64,000 nt of DNA from Aeromicrobium erythreum (GTDB lineage Bacteria; Actinomycetota; Actinomycetes; Propionibacteriales; Nocardioidaceae). How positions within the stretch are numbered: the first letter of the stretch is position 1; every line of letters begins with the position of its first letter. The stretch spans positions 1,736,001 through 1,800,000 of the forward strand of contig NZ_CP011502.1 in the NCBI RefSeq assembly GCF_001509405.1, written 5' to 3'. This document shows positions 1 to 8,876 of the stretch, piece by piece. The notes beneath the pieces were generated by a model, which searched no databases, was not told the origin of the DNA, and saw only the letters and a list, made by a program, of their open reading frames with translations. The position numbers and the translations under genes were made by a program.

Positions 1-1512
1 GTCGGCCTGCGCCGGGTCGTGCCCCAGTGCGCCGATGCCCGGCGCGCCCAGCAGGGTCACCGGGTCGTAGTCCGCGGAGCCGACGAACAGGTGGCCCTCC
101 GGCATCAGGTCGGTCGCGGTCTGGGCGGAGCCGGTGCCGGGGCTGCCGATGAGGACCATGTCGTCGACCTGGAGGTCGTTGTCGGTGGCGGCGTGCGAGA
201 CGGTGGTCGAGCCGTAGCTGTGTCCGATGGCCGTGAAGTGGGCATCCTCGCCGGGTGGACGGTGGTCGCTCGCGCGCAGCCCGTCGACGAAGTCCGCGAA
301 CCTCTCGCCGCCGTCCGTGGCCTTGCCCTGGCCGGCCACCTGGACGAAGTCCCAGGGGTCGTCGGTGAGGCCCTCGGCGCTGCTGGGTGCGTCGTAGTCG
401 ATCCAGGTGATCGCGGCGACGGTCCGATCACCGTTCTTGTCGTCGGCCAGGTCCATGAGCCGCTCCATGGAGCTGACGTTCGAGCCGAGCGACGTCGCCT
501 CGTTGGTGAGGCCGGGCACGAACGAGGTGACGTCGTCCGCGGTGTCGGGGTTGCCGAGGCTCATGGCGACGCCACCGTCGCCGTTGAACGCGTCGGGCCG
601 GTACACCAGCAGGAACGCCTGGTCCTCACCTGTCTCGGGGTCGACACGATCGGCGTTCTCCTCCAGCACGGAGCGCGCGTCCTCGGCATTCATCAGCTGC
701 TGGCGCTCGAGCTCCGTCAGCTGGCCGTCGTCGCGACGTTGGGTGAGGTAGTCGATGTCGCTCAGCATCGACGTCCGGTTGGCCTCGTCGCGGACCTCGC
801 TCGGGACGCCTCCCGCGTTGCCGACGAGCTGAGGGGAGTGCATGACCAGCGCGGCGACCTGGTCGGGGCTCAACCCTCTCCACCAGTCGGCGACGGCCTC
901 CGGGTCGCCGGCGTCCACGCGCTGCTGCAGCTGGTCGGCCAGCGCGTCGGCGTCGGGACGGTTCGGGTCCGACGCCGCGCTCGCGCCCTCAGCGACGGTG
1001 TCCACGCCCTGGAGTCCCGTGATCACGGTCTGCTCGGCCGACTCCTGGTCGCGGTTCCAGGCGTCGACGTCGGCCTGGAGGGCCGTGGCCTCGCGCTCGA
1101 GGTTGGCCGACCTCTGGACGAGCGCCTCCTGCGCGGTGGCGTCGTCCCTGTCCGACGCGGCGACATCGGCGTCGTAGGTGTCGATGCGGCCGTTGAGGTT
1201 CGAGACCTGCTCGAGCAGGTCGAGCCTCCGCGACCTGAGGGTCTGGACGGTGTCGTCGAAGGCGTCGAGCACGGTCACGGCCCGTACGAATGCCGCCGAG
1301 GCGGAGTCGAGGCGACCGGACAAGGCGGTGAACTCGTTGCGGGCGGCCTCGGACGCGTCGCCCGACCACGATGACGGAGTGCCCTGCCCGGCGAGCGACT
1401 CCTGGGCGTCACTGACGCTCTCACCCGTCGCACGCACCCCGTTGGTGACGGCGGCGACCGCCGAGGACTCCGTGCGCAAGGGGTCGGGCTGGCTGACTCG
1501 CACCAGGGCCAC
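1..1512 (-). CDS. DUF1023-type alpha/beta hydrolase with WXG-like N-terminus (partial)
   Basis: Open minus-strand frame running off the left edge; 504 codons are visible and the C-terminus is missing. The N-terminal third is helical, carries a W-S-G (WXG-type) turn near residue 38 and many Asp/Glu/Ala/Arg heptad-like stretches. The C-terminal part has the DUF1023 alpha/beta-hydrolase nucleophile elbow GHSYGS, followed by a VLIGSPG strand. DUF1023 proteins are actinobacterial Ser hydrolases, often fused to WXG100-like modules. The GTG start at 1512 is chosen because a GGGAGG lies 8 nt upstream; a GTG at 1521 in the same frame would sit on top of that site. It starts 1 nt after the stop of the preceding gene, so it is the third gene of an operon. 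Substrate unknown; a secreted or type VII-associated enzyme is inference. Confidence 0.8.
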   Translation of the reverse strand, partial: MALVRVSQPDPLRTESSAVAAVTNGVRATGESVSDAQESLAGQGTPSSWSGDASEAARNEFTALSGRLDSASAAFVRAVTVLDAFDDTVQTLRSRRLDLLEQVSNLNGRIDTYDADVAASDRDDATAQEALVQRSANLEREATALQADVDAWNRDQESAEQTVITGLQGVDTVAEGASAASDPNRPDADALADQLQQRVDAGDPEAVADWWRGLSPDQVAALVMHSPQLVGNAGGVPSEVRDEANRTSMLSDIDYLTQRRDDGQLTELERQQLMNAEDARSVLEENADRVDPETGEDQAFLLVYRPDAFNGDGGVAMSLGNPDTADDVTSFVPGLTNEATSLGSNVSSMERLMDLADDKNGDRTVAAITWIDYDAPSSAEGLTDDPWDFVQVAGQGKATDGGERFADFVDGLRASDHRPPGEDAHFTAIGHSYGSTTVSHAATDNDLQVDDMVLIGSPGTGSAQTATDLMPEGHLFVGSADYDPVTLLGAPGIGALGHDPAQAD

Positions 1513-1513
1513 G

Positions 1514-1975
1514 TCAGTCACCTCCCGTCGGGCTGGGCGACGGCGTGGGCGACGGGCCGGGCGAGGGCTGTGGCGTGGCGGGCGCCGAGTCGGCCGGGGG
1601 AGCGGGGGTGGGGCTCGGACCCGCCGAGGGCGTCGGCATCGGCGGCGGACCGCCGTCGGGGTCGATGCTGCTGTCGCGGTACGACCACGGCATCAGCGAC
1701 CTGATGCGCTGGTAGGCGGCGTCGTCGACGGCCGAGTAGGTCGCGGCGGCGTCGTCGAGGGACTCCGCGTGCGCCTGCGCGGTCGTCGCGACGTCCTTGA
1801 CCTCGTCGACCCACGCCTCGCGGAACGTCTCGAAGGCCGCTGCGACGTCGGGCGCCATGGGGGAGCCGGTCGTGCCGTGCAGTCGTCGCCACGCACCGTC
1901 GAGCCCGTCGGCCGCGCCGTCCCAGATCCTGGCTGCGGCGGTGATGGCGTTCCAGTCGGCCTCGACGCTGCTCAT
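1514..1975 (-). CDS. small helical WXG100-like protein with Pro-rich tail
   Basis: Encodes 153 aa. Residues 1-100 are predicted helical and Ala/Asp/Arg rich with several Trp (for example ADWNAIT and GAWRRLH), resembling WXG100-like or ESX-substrate-like helical proteins. Residues 110-153 are a Pro/Ser/Thr-rich tail (repeats of PSPTP type) that looks like a flexible surface linker. No signal peptide or membrane segment. The ATG overlaps the upstream stop by 4 nt (ATGA), and the stop is 1 nt from the DUF1023 hydrolase start, so the two are almost certainly co-translated partners. I do not recognise a named family; the partner, chaperone or substrate role is inference. Confidence 0.75.
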   Translation of the reverse strand: MSSVEADWNAITAAARIWDGAADGLDGAWRRLHGTTGSPMAPDVAAAFETFREAWVDEVKDVATTAQAHAESLDDAAATYSAVDDAAYQRIRSLMPWSYRDSSIDPDGGPPPMPTPSAGPSPTPAPPADSAPATPQPSPGPSPTPSPSPTGGD

Positions 1976-2493
1976 CGCTCGGCCTTCAGGGTCGCGAGGT
2001 CGTCGGCCCGCACCGGCACGACCGGGCCGGCCATGAGCAGCTGCGTCGCCGCGGCGCCGCTGCGGACGTCGAGGTCGATCCAGCCGTTGGTGGCCATGAG
2101 GTGCGGCCGGTCATCGTCGCCCGTCGCCCCGATCTCCCAACCACGCTCCTGCAGGGAGCGTGCGAGGGCACGGAGGGTGACCACGGCGCGGGGTCCGGCC
2201 AGGCCACGCAGTGCCTTCTCGTTGAGGTAGGCGTGACCGCCGTCGGCCGCCCGCCAGAGCCGCGTCGGCGGCGGCGTGTCCGGCGGCAGCAGGTGACGGA
2301 TCGACGCGTACGCGTCGTCGACGCCACGCTCGATCTTCCGCGCCTCGTCGAGCGTGATCGCGTCGTCCGGCTCGGCCGGGGGAGGGTCGAGCGGGGAGCG
2401 GCCGGTGAGGAGCACCAGGTCGACGTCGGGACGACGCCGACGCACGACGCCCCAGAACGGATCCTGGGCCACCGGCCCCTCCCCGACACTCAT
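1972..2493 (-). CDS. hypothetical protein, first gene of DUF1023 operon
   Basis: Encodes 173 aa with no membrane segment or signal peptide and no family I recognise. It is mixed alpha/beta in character, with a central Leu/Ala/Arg helix (residues ~105-140) and a short acidic segment around an Asp-Asp-Asp run. It begins the operon: a TAACGT hexamer ends 7 nt before the ATG and no Shine-Dalgarno is present, which fits a leaderless transcript. It overlaps the next gene by ATGA. Its fixed position before a WXG-like protein and a WXG-hydrolase suggests a dedicated partner (chaperone or immunity-like), but nothing in the sequence proves it. Confidence 0.7.
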   Translation of the reverse strand: MSVGEGPVAQDPFWGVVRRRRPDVDLVLLTGRSPLDPPPAEPDDAITLDEARKIERGVDDAYASIRHLLPPDTPPPTRLWRAADGGHAYLNEKALRGLAGPRAVVTLRALARSLQERGWEIGATGDDDRPHLMATNGWIDLDVRSGAAATQLLMAGPVVPVRADDLATLKAER

Positions 2494-2500
2494 GTGGATG

Positions 2501-2513
2501 ACGTTAGCAACGT
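2501..2513 (-). promoter_or_regulatory. -10 element and small dyad upstream of the DUF1023 operon
   Basis: On the minus strand TAACGT (2506 to 2501) lies 7 nt before the ATG at 2493, as in leaderless promoters elsewhere in this window. The hexamer is embedded in a 5-bp dyad ACGTT-AGC-AACGT that could be an operator, though arms this short can occur by chance. Confidence 0.4.
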
Positions 2514-2565
2514 GTTCGGGTTGCTGGCCAGCCTCCGGCGGCGACCGGGACGGTCAGCGGGGCGG

Positions 2566-2754
2566 TCAACGCGGCGGGGGCAGGTCGCGACGCGTGCGCG
2601 TGCCGAGGATGAGCGACAGCACCAGACCGAGCGCGCCGACGGCGATGAGGATGTAGCCGACCATCGTCAGGTCGACGCCGCTGATGCGGTCCTGGACGGC
2701 GAAGGACAGGATCGCGCCGACCGCCAGCAGGAAGAGCGAGGTACCGATCTGCAT
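2566..2754 (-). CDS. DUF6458-type small membrane protein
   Basis: Encodes 62 aa: N-terminus MQIGTSLFLLAVGAILSFAV, a short polar turn, a second hydrophobic helix and a basic tail ending TRTRRDLPPPR. Two membrane helices with a cytoplasmic basic tail match the small actinobacterial DUF6458 family; function unknown. The ATG at 2754 is chosen because the family begins at this MxIG motif and a GAGGAG lies just upstream; a longer 81-codon reading starting at 2811 would add a non-conserved extension. Monocistronic. Confidence 0.8.
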   Translation of the reverse strand: MQIGTSLFLLAVGAILSFAVQDRISGVDLTMVGYILIAVGALGLVLSLILGTRTRRDLPPPR

Positions 2755-2840
2755 GAGGACTCCTCGGACAGTGGTCGACGCGTTGCCGACCGGGTGCGGC
2801 GAGCGTGGCACGCGTCGACTCGTCCCGCACGTCCAGACGA

Positions 2841-2877
2841 CGAGAGCCCCTCGCCGCAGTGCGGCGAGGGGCTCTCG
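2841..2877 (-). terminator. strong hairpin downstream of the DUF7455 gene
   Basis: A perfect 18-bp inverted repeat (arms 2841-2858 and 2860-2877, one central base; real loop a few nt) lies 40 bp after the DUF7455 stop and before the DUF6458 start. No clear T-run follows on either strand, as is common in actinobacteria. Confidence 0.75.
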
Positions 2878-2916
2878 GACGAAGCCTGTCTCAGGCCTCG
2901 GCGTCCGGCCGTGGTC

Positions 2917-3144
2917 TCAGACCTCGGTGTCGGGGGCCGAGGCGGGGACGCCGGCGAGGCGGCCCGTCTCGTCGTGGATCGACACGGCGATCTCACGCAG
3001 CTTGTCCTCGTGCTCGCGGGCGTGGTGTGCGCAGAAGAGCAGCTCGGTTCCGCCGGCGAGCTCGACGCGGACGTACGCCTGTGCTCCACACCGGTCGCAA
3101 CGGTCGGTCGCGTTCAGACCGGGAAGCTCGGCGACTGCAGCCAT
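2917..3144 (-). CDS. DUF7455 zinc-ribbon protein
   Basis: Encodes 75 aa with a CDRC pair (residues ~16-19) and a second CAHH cluster (Cys and two His), likely one zinc site, followed by an amphipathic helix (HAREHEDKL). This matches the small actinobacterial DUF7455 proteins often found beside gyrB/parE-like genes; function unknown, possibly nucleic-acid or protein binding. AGGAAGAG precedes the ATG. Divergent from parE across a 263-bp region that must hold both promoters. Confidence 0.85.
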   Translation of the reverse strand: MAAVAELPGLNATDRCDRCGAQAYVRVELAGGTELLFCAHHAREHEDKLREIAVSIHDETGRLAGVPASAPDTEV

Positions 3145-3407
3145 GATGTTCTCTCTTCCTCAGCGGCGTCGGGGGTACGTCTGTCACAACATCCAACCAC
3201 GGCGGCCTGTTCCGCACAGGCCCAGGTGACATACGACATAGATACTGCCGAGCAGGGTCAAACGCCCGGACGCACGTCGGCGTGCCGCGTGTCAGACGGG
3301 TCACCGACGGGGCGCTGACTAGGCTGGCAGCGGGACGTCGTCCGCCCGTCACGCGGGCAGCCCGGACGTCTCACGATTCCCCCCTACGTCTCCTGGAGGT
3401 CCTGGAC

Positions 3408-5462
3408 GTGTCGACCTACGACGCTCGCAACCTGCTCGTCCTCGAGGGCCTCGAGGCCGTGCGCAAGCGTCCGGGCATGTACATCGGCTCCACCGACACC
3501 CGCGGTCTCATGCACTGCCTGTGGGAGATCATCGACAACTCCGTCGACGAGGCCCTCGCGGGGCACTGCGACCGGATCGACGTCGTCCTGCACGCCGACG
3601 GCTCGGTCGAGGTGCGCGACAACGGCCGCGGCGTGCCCGTCGACATCGAGCCGAAGACCGGCCTGACCGGCGTCGAGGTGGTCTACACCAAGCTGCACGC
3701 GGGCGGGAAGTTCGGCGGTGGCTCCTACAACGCGACCGGGGGTCTGCACGGTGTCGGCGCCTCGGTCGTGAACGCGCTCTCCTCGCGCCTGGACGTCGAG
3801 GTCGACAAGTCCGGGGCCACGTGGTCGATGTCGTTCCGTCGCGGCGAGCCCGGCGTCTTCGCCGGTGAGGGCCCCGCCGCGGACTTCACGCCCGACAACA
3901 CGCTGCACAAGGGCGGACGCGTGAAGAAGACGGTCACGGGCACGCGGGTCCGCTACTGGGCCGACCCGCAGATCTTCATCAAGACCGCGACCTTCGCCTA
4001 CGACGAGCTGGTCAACCGTGCGCGCCAGACGTCGTTCCTGGTGCCCGGCCTGCAGATCGTGCTGCGCGACGAGCGGGGCGAGGAGCCGGTCGAGGAGTCG
4101 TTCAAGCACGACGGCGGCATCACCGAGTACTGCGACTTCCTGGCGCCCGACGAGCCGGTCAGCGAGGTGCTGCGCCTGCAGGGCGAGGGGTCGTTCAAGG
4201 AGACCGTGCCCGTGCTCGACAGCAAGGGACACATGACGCCGCAGGAGGTCGAGCGCGAGCTGGGCGTCGACGTCGCCCTGCGCTGGGGCACCGGCTACGA
4301 GTCGGAGCTGCGCTCGTTCGTCAACATCATCGCCACCCCCAAGGGCGGCACGCACGTGCAGGGCTTCGAGCGGGGCGTCACGAAGACCTTCAACGACACC
4401 CTGCGCACCACCAGGCTGCTGAAGTCCGGCGATCCGGACATCGTCAAGGACGACGTGCTCGAGGGCATCACCGCCGTCGTGACGGTGCGGCTCGCCGAGC
4501 CGCAGTTCGAGGGACAGACCAAGGAGGTGCTCGGGACGCCGGCCGTCACGCGCATCGTCAACCAGGTCGTCTCCCGCGAGCTCAAGGCGTTCCTGACGTC
4601 GACGAAGGCGGCCGAGAAGGCGAAGGCGCGGCAGGTGATGGAGAAGGTCGTGGCCGCGTCGCGGACCCGTCTCATGGCACGCCAGCAGCGGGACAACCAG
4701 CGCCGCAAGAACGCCCTGGAGTCCAGTGCCCTGCCGGCCAAGCTGGCCGACTGCCGCGCGGGCGACGCCGAGCGCACCGAGCTGTTCATCGTCGAGGGCG
4801 ACTCGGCGCTCGGCACGGCGAAGTCGGCGCGCGACTCGGAGTTCCAGGCGCTGCTGCCGATCCGCGGCAAGATCCTGAACGTCCAGAAGGCCAGCGTGGG
4901 CGACATGCTGAAGAACGTCGAGTGCTCCTCGATCATCCAGGTCGTGGGTGCGGGGTCCGGGCGCACGTTCGACCTCGACCAGGCCCGCTACGGCCGGATC
5001 ATCTTCATGGCCGACGCCGACTCCGACGGCGCCCACATCCGTTGCCTGTTGGCCACCCTCTTCTTCCGCTACATGCGCCCGCTCGTCGAGCAGGGTCGGG
5101 TGTTCTCGGCCGTACCGCCCCTGCACCGCATCGAGCTGACGAACCCGAAGAAGGGGCAGGACAAGTACCAGTACACCTACTCCGACGCGGAGCTCCAGCG
5201 CACGCTGGCGGACCTGAAGCGGCGCAACGTCCGCTGGAAGGACCCCATCCAGCGCTACAAGGGCCTCGGCGAGATGGACGCCGACCAGCTGGCGGAGACC
5301 ACGATGGACCCCCGCCATCGCACCCTGCGTCGGCTCACCGTCGACGACGCCGAGCAGGCCGCGGCGGTCTTCGAGCTCCTCATGGGCAACGAGGTCGCGC
5401 CGCGCAAGGAGTTCATCGTGCAGAGCGCCTACGACGTCGACTCCGACCTGATCGACGCCTGA
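3408..5462 (+). CDS. parE: DNA topoisomerase IV subunit B (GyrB/ParE family)
   Basis: Encodes 684 aa, the ATPase/TOPRIM subunit of a type II topoisomerase. Visible motifs: GHKL ATPase EIIDNSVDEA with catalytic Glu48, DNGRGVPVD, and GGLHGVGASVVNALS; TOPRIM EGDSA (~463) and the metal-binding DADSDG (~536); the C-terminal YKGLGEMD signature. GTG at 3408 has GGAGG 9 nt upstream and the family start is close to it (STYDARNLLVLEGLE). A TAGGCT hexamer at 3320-3325 could serve a ~75-nt leader. Called parE rather than gyrB because it is not in a dnaA-dnaN-recF context and a ParC-type subunit lies at 9.6-12.1 kb; distinguishing them by sequence alone is uncertain. Confidence 0.9.
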   Translation: MSTYDARNLLVLEGLEAVRKRPGMYIGSTDTRGLMHCLWEIIDNSVDEALAGHCDRIDVVLHADGSVEVRDNGRGVPVDIEPKTGLTGVEVVYTKLHAGGKFGGGSYNATGGLHGVGASVVNALSSRLDVEVDKSGATWSMSFRRGEPGVFAGEGPAADFTPDNTLHKGGRVKKTVTGTRVRYWADPQIFIKTATFAYDELVNRARQTSFLVPGLQIVLRDERGEEPVEESFKHDGGITEYCDFLAPDEPVSEVLRLQGEGSFKETVPVLDSKGHMTPQEVERELGVDVALRWGTGYESELRSFVNIIATPKGGTHVQGFERGVTKTFNDTLRTTRLLKSGDPDIVKDDVLEGITAVVTVRLAEPQFEGQTKEVLGTPAVTRIVNQVVSRELKAFLTSTKAAEKAKARQVMEKVVAASRTRLMARQQRDNQRRKNALESSALPAKLADCRAGDAERTELFIVEGDSALGTAKSARDSEFQALLPIRGKILNVQKASVGDMLKNVECSSIIQVVGAGSGRTFDLDQARYGRIIFMADADSDGAHIRCLLATLFFRYMRPLVEQGRVFSAVPPLHRIELTNPKKGQDKYQYTYSDAELQRTLADLKRRNVRWKDPIQRYKGLGEMDADQLAETTMDPRHRTLRRLTVDDAEQAAAVFELLMGNEVAPRKEFIVQSAYDVDSDLIDA

Positions 5463-5497
5463 CCGGAACCGGACGTCCGTCCCGCTACGCTGCCGCC

Positions 5498-6505
5498 GTG
5501 AGCGACATCAGCGACCCCAGCGGCGCCAGCCGCGGCGACCGTCGGCGGGCACGCCGGATGGTGGACGAGGCGTACGCGGAGGGTCGCATCACGGCCGCCG
5601 ACCGGGCCCTGCGCCTCGAGCAGATCGACGCCGCCTCCACCAAGGGCGACCTCGCGATGGTCCTGCGCGACCTCGAGAGCCGCCCGCCGACGCCGACCTC
5701 GCCGGACCTGGGTGCACCGCCCTTCGGGATGCCGCCCCCGGTCGCCGACCTCGACCCGGTCGCCCCGCGGGACCTGCCGACCCCCTCGGCCCCGTCCCTG
5801 CCGCCTCCCTCGGCAGGTCTGCCAGCCTCGGCCGGGCAGGGTCCCAGCTGGGCGCCGCCCTCCTACGGCGGCTCCGGCTCGGGAGCCGCGGCGGGCCCGC
5901 AGCCCAGCGGGTGGACGACGGAGCGCAAGATCGGGTGCGGCGTCATCGCAGTCATCGCGGTCTTCCTCGTGCCGCTGATCGTCGCCGTCGTGGTGTTCGT
6001 CGGCGTCGCCGGCTCCATCGACGACGGCTTCGACTCCGGGTCCTCCGACGACGTCGGGCTCGCGGACGACGGCTACACCGAGAAGGACGGCGTGACGGTG
6101 CCCGACGCCGCGACGTGGTGGGACCTGCAGGTCGCGGACCTCGACGACGACGCCGGCGCGGCGACCGTCACCACGTACGACGTGCGCGACGGCAGCGGCA
6201 CCGCCACGGTCGTCGACGGCACGACCGCCCGTCAGTGGGTCTTCCGAGGGGTCGAGTGGGAGCCGGTCGGCGAGCCGACCGGGCTCGACCCGGCGGCCTC
6301 ACCCGTCGACCTGGCCGACGTCGCCCCGTCCGTGGTCCAGGACATCGTGGAGACGACGCTGCTCGAGGTGGGTCCGGACGCGTCGCCGGACGTGCAGCTG
6401 CACGTCGTCACGAGCGGCACCGAGCCGAGACTGGTCGTCGACGTCACCGACGGCTCCACGACCACACGCGGGACCTTCGGCCTCGACGGCACCCGCCTCG
6501 ACTGA
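5498..6505 (+). CDS. DUF1707 membrane-anchored protein
   Basis: Encodes 335 aa. Residues ~12-62 form a DUF1707 domain (RRRARRMVDEAYAEGRI, then LEQIDAA), followed by a long Pro/Ser/Ala/Gly linker, one transmembrane helix (~GVIAVIAVFLVPLIVAVVVF) and an Asp/Thr/Val-rich extracellular beta-type domain. DUF1707 occurs at the cytoplasmic N-terminus of many actinobacterial membrane proteins; role unknown. GTG at 5498 is preceded by TACGCT ending 7 nt upstream with no Shine-Dalgarno, implying a leaderless transcript 35 nt after parE. Confidence 0.8.
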   Translation: MSDISDPSGASRGDRRRARRMVDEAYAEGRITAADRALRLEQIDAASTKGDLAMVLRDLESRPPTPTSPDLGAPPFGMPPPVADLDPVAPRDLPTPSAPSLPPPSAGLPASAGQGPSWAPPSYGGSGSGAAAGPQPSGWTTERKIGCGVIAVIAVFLVPLIVAVVVFVGVAGSIDDGFDSGSSDDVGLADDGYTEKDGVTVPDAATWWDLQVADLDDDAGAATVTTYDVRDGSGTATVVDGTTARQWVFRGVEWEPVGEPTGLDPAASPVDLADVAPSVVQDIVETTLLEVGPDASPDVQLHVVTSGTEPRLVVDVTDGSTTTRGTFGLDGTRLD

Positions 6506-6533
6506 CCACGGCTGCGGAGACGGTCCCCGCACG

Positions 6534-6570
6534 ACGACGCCCTCCTCCCAGGCCGGGAGGAGGGCGTCGT
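6534..6570. terminator. bidirectional terminator between convergent genes
   Basis: Perfect 16-bp inverted repeat, arms 6534-6549 and 6555-6570, 5-nt loop, in the 92-bp gap between the DUF1707 gene (+) and the carbonic anhydrase (-). Placement and symmetry support termination from both sides. Confidence 0.85.
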
Positions 6571-6597
6571 GCAGTCGTCCTGGGGACGCAGGGGTCG

Positions 6598-7092
6598 TCA
6601 GACGACCTGCTCGAGCAGACCGGTGTCGACGTCGTAGATGAAGCCGCCGACCTCGACGCTGTCGGGGATGAGCGGGTGCGACGTCACGCGGTGCACGTCG
6701 GCACGGATCTGGCGCTTCTGGTCCGAGATCGGTCCGATCGACATCCAGGTGGCGTCGGTGCCGGTGCTGTCGGAGACCCGCTGGTGGATCTGCTCCTCGG
6801 TGGAGGAGGCCATCGCGCACCGCGTGTGCTCGACGACGAGCACGCGGTTGACCTGCAGCAGGTGCGAGCCGAGGACCAGGGCCACGAGCTCCGGGTCGTT
6901 GACGCGACCGCCGGGGTTGCGCAGGATCTTGGCGTCACCGGGCTGGAGGCCGATCATGCCGAGGGGGTCGATGCGCGAGTCCATGCACGTCACCATGGCG
7001 ACGCCGGCACGCGCGATGCCGTCGAAGCCGGTGAGCGAGAAGGAGTCGGCGAAGGTCCGGTTGGCTGCGAGAAGATCGTCGAAGTCCGTCAC
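6598..7092 (-). CDS. beta-class carbonic anhydrase
   Basis: Encodes 164 aa. Converts CO2 and water to bicarbonate. Zinc ligands are visible: Cys36 in TCMDSR with Asp38/Arg40 as the catalytic dyad, then His89-x-x-Cys92 (VEHTRCAM). The short length fits the small actinobacterial beta-CA clade. GTG start at 7092 overlaps the MFS stop by 4 nt (GTGTGA), so it is the last gene of the parC-lprG-MFS operon, an unusual companion for a lipid-export pair. Ends before a bidirectional terminator. Confidence 0.9.
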   Translation of the reverse strand: MTDFDDLLAANRTFADSFSLTGFDGIARAGVAMVTCMDSRIDPLGMIGLQPGDAKILRNPGGRVNDPELVALVLGSHLLQVNRVLVVEHTRCAMASSTEEQIHQRVSDSTGTDATWMSIGPISDQKRQIRADVHRVTSHPLIPDSVEVGGFIYDVDTGLLEQVV

Positions 7093-8873
7093 ACCGGCAT
7101 CGTACCGCCGGTGTTTCGCGCCCGCCTGTTAGGTGCCTCACGCAACAACCACAGCGCGAGGACCGCTGCGACCGCAGCGCAGACGGCCGCCCCGACGAAC
7201 ACCGCGTGCAGCTGGGCGATCCCGGCGTCGCGCACCTCGTCGCGGTAGGCCTGGCACAGCTGGACCGCGCCCGAGCACACCTCCGATGCCGGGGGGATCT
7301 TCTCCGACGCCGCGTAGAAGGCGCGCAGGCCGACGGTCGTGAGCGCGGAGATGCCGATCAGCATGCCCACCATGCGCGCCACGATCAGCAGGGCGCTCGC
7401 CACCCCGTGCACCGCGTCGGCGGTGTGCTCGAGCAGCACCGCGTTCACCGGGGCGATCGCCAGGCCGAAGCCGAGACCCGCTGCGACGAGCGAGAGCGTC
7501 TCCCACCCACTCGCGAGCGACTGGGCGTCCCACGTCGCCATGTGCAGGAAGGCGAGTGCGCTCATCAGCATCGCCGCGGCGGTGATCCACGCGGCGGGCA
7601 CGCGACGCAGCAGCCAGCCGCCCATCACCGCGCCGACGGGCAGGGCCACGAGGAACCGGACGAGCACCAGCGCGGCGTCGAGCTGGGAGTCGCGGTAGAC
7701 GGTGAGACGGGCGAAGAACGGGATGTCGACGAGCGCCGCGATCAGGGAGGCGCCGACGACGAAGGAGACCACCAGCGCGCCCCAGGCGGGGCGGGACGCG
7801 AGGGCGCCGCGCGGCACGAGCGGTGTGGCGGCGGTCCGCTGGCGGTAGGCGAAGCCGGCCGCAGCCGCCGCGGCCACCGGCAGCAGCCAGGGGGCAGCGG
7901 GCGAGATCGCGCCCGACTCGGGCTCGGCCGAGGCGAACGTGATGATGACGGCGGCGAGCGCCAGCGTGAGCAGACCCGCGCCCACCAGGTCGGTGCTGCG
8001 CGCGACCTCGCCCCAGCTGCGCCACTGCACGAGCGGCCGTCGGGCGGTGGCCTGCCGCACCAGCAGAAGCGCCGCGAGCGCGTAGGTGACGAGCGCGACG
8101 GGTGTCAGCCACCGCGAGTCGCCGGTGACCGGCAGGAACGCCAGGCCCGAGGTGACGCCGGTGACGAGCCGCTGCGGCTCCAGCATCACGAGCGACAGAC
8201 CGAGCAGCGAGAGGGCGAGGAGGCCGGCGCCCAGCAGGTCGGGGCGACCACGGTCGGTCGCCGTAGCTTCTTCTGTCGACGGGGCCGCGTCCCGCAGCCG
8301 CAGCATGACCGCGGCGAGCAGCAGGCCGACGGCGGCGTTCACCCAGAAGATGTCACGCCACGACCCGAACGCCAGCACCACCGCGCCGTAGAGCGGTCCG
8401 AGGACGCTGCCGAGCTCCTGCACCGCACCCACGACGCCCAGGGGGAGGCCGCGCCGCTTCGGGGGCCACAGGTCCGCGACCAGCGCGAGGGTCGGGGGGA
8501 TGAGCCCGCCGCCCCCGACACCCTGCAGGAGACGTCCCGCGACGATGGTCTCCAGGTCGTAGGCCGCGGCGGTCACCAGGGACCCGACGGCGAAGACGAC
8601 CAGCGACCCCAGCAGCACCGGCACCCGGCCGCGCAGGTCGGAGATCCGTCCGATGAGGGGCAGCACCCCGACGTAGCCGAGCAGGAAGCCCGAGACGATC
8701 GGGGCCGCGCGCTGGAGCTCGTCGACGTCGAGACCGCTCGCCGACATCATGTCGGGCAGCGCGAGCACGACGACGTACGTGTCGGCCGCCGCGAACGCGA
8801 TGGCCACCGCGGCCAGGCCGAGCAAGGTGCGCGAGGCCAGCCGGACGTCGCCGGGGCCGCGGGGTTCCGCCAC
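7089..8873 (-). CDS. MFS exporter, P55 (Rv1410c)-like
   Basis: Encodes 594 aa with about 14 transmembrane helices (DHA2-type MFS). Motif A appears as GRISDLRGRVPVLLGS, and RLLQGVGGGGLIPPTLALVADLWP is the typical helix 4-5 signature. In mycobacteria P55 is always coupled to the lipoprotein LprG and exports triacylglycerides and other lipids; here the gene follows an LprG-type gene by 3 nt, so the same partnership is inferred. GTG start at 8873. A carbonic anhydrase overlaps its 3' end. Confidence 0.85.
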   Translation of the reverse strand: MAEPRGPGDVRLASRTLLGLAAVAIAFAAADTYVVVLALPDMMSASGLDVDELQRAAPIVSGFLLGYVGVLPLIGRISDLRGRVPVLLGSLVVFAVGSLVTAAAYDLETIVAGRLLQGVGGGGLIPPTLALVADLWPPKRRGLPLGVVGAVQELGSVLGPLYGAVVLAFGSWRDIFWVNAAVGLLLAAVMLRLRDAAPSTEEATATDRGRPDLLGAGLLALSLLGLSLVMLEPQRLVTGVTSGLAFLPVTGDSRWLTPVALVTYALAALLLVRQATARRPLVQWRSWGEVARSTDLVGAGLLTLALAAVIITFASAEPESGAISPAAPWLLPVAAAAAAGFAYRQRTAATPLVPRGALASRPAWGALVVSFVVGASLIAALVDIPFFARLTVYRDSQLDAALVLVRFLVALPVGAVMGGWLLRRVPAAWITAAAMLMSALAFLHMATWDAQSLASGWETLSLVAAGLGFGLAIAPVNAVLLEHTADAVHGVASALLIVARMVGMLIGISALTTVGLRAFYAASEKIPPASEVCSGAVQLCQAYRDEVRDAGIAQLHAVFVGAAVCAAVAAVLALWLLREAPNRRARNTGGTMPV

Positions 8874-8876
8874 GGG

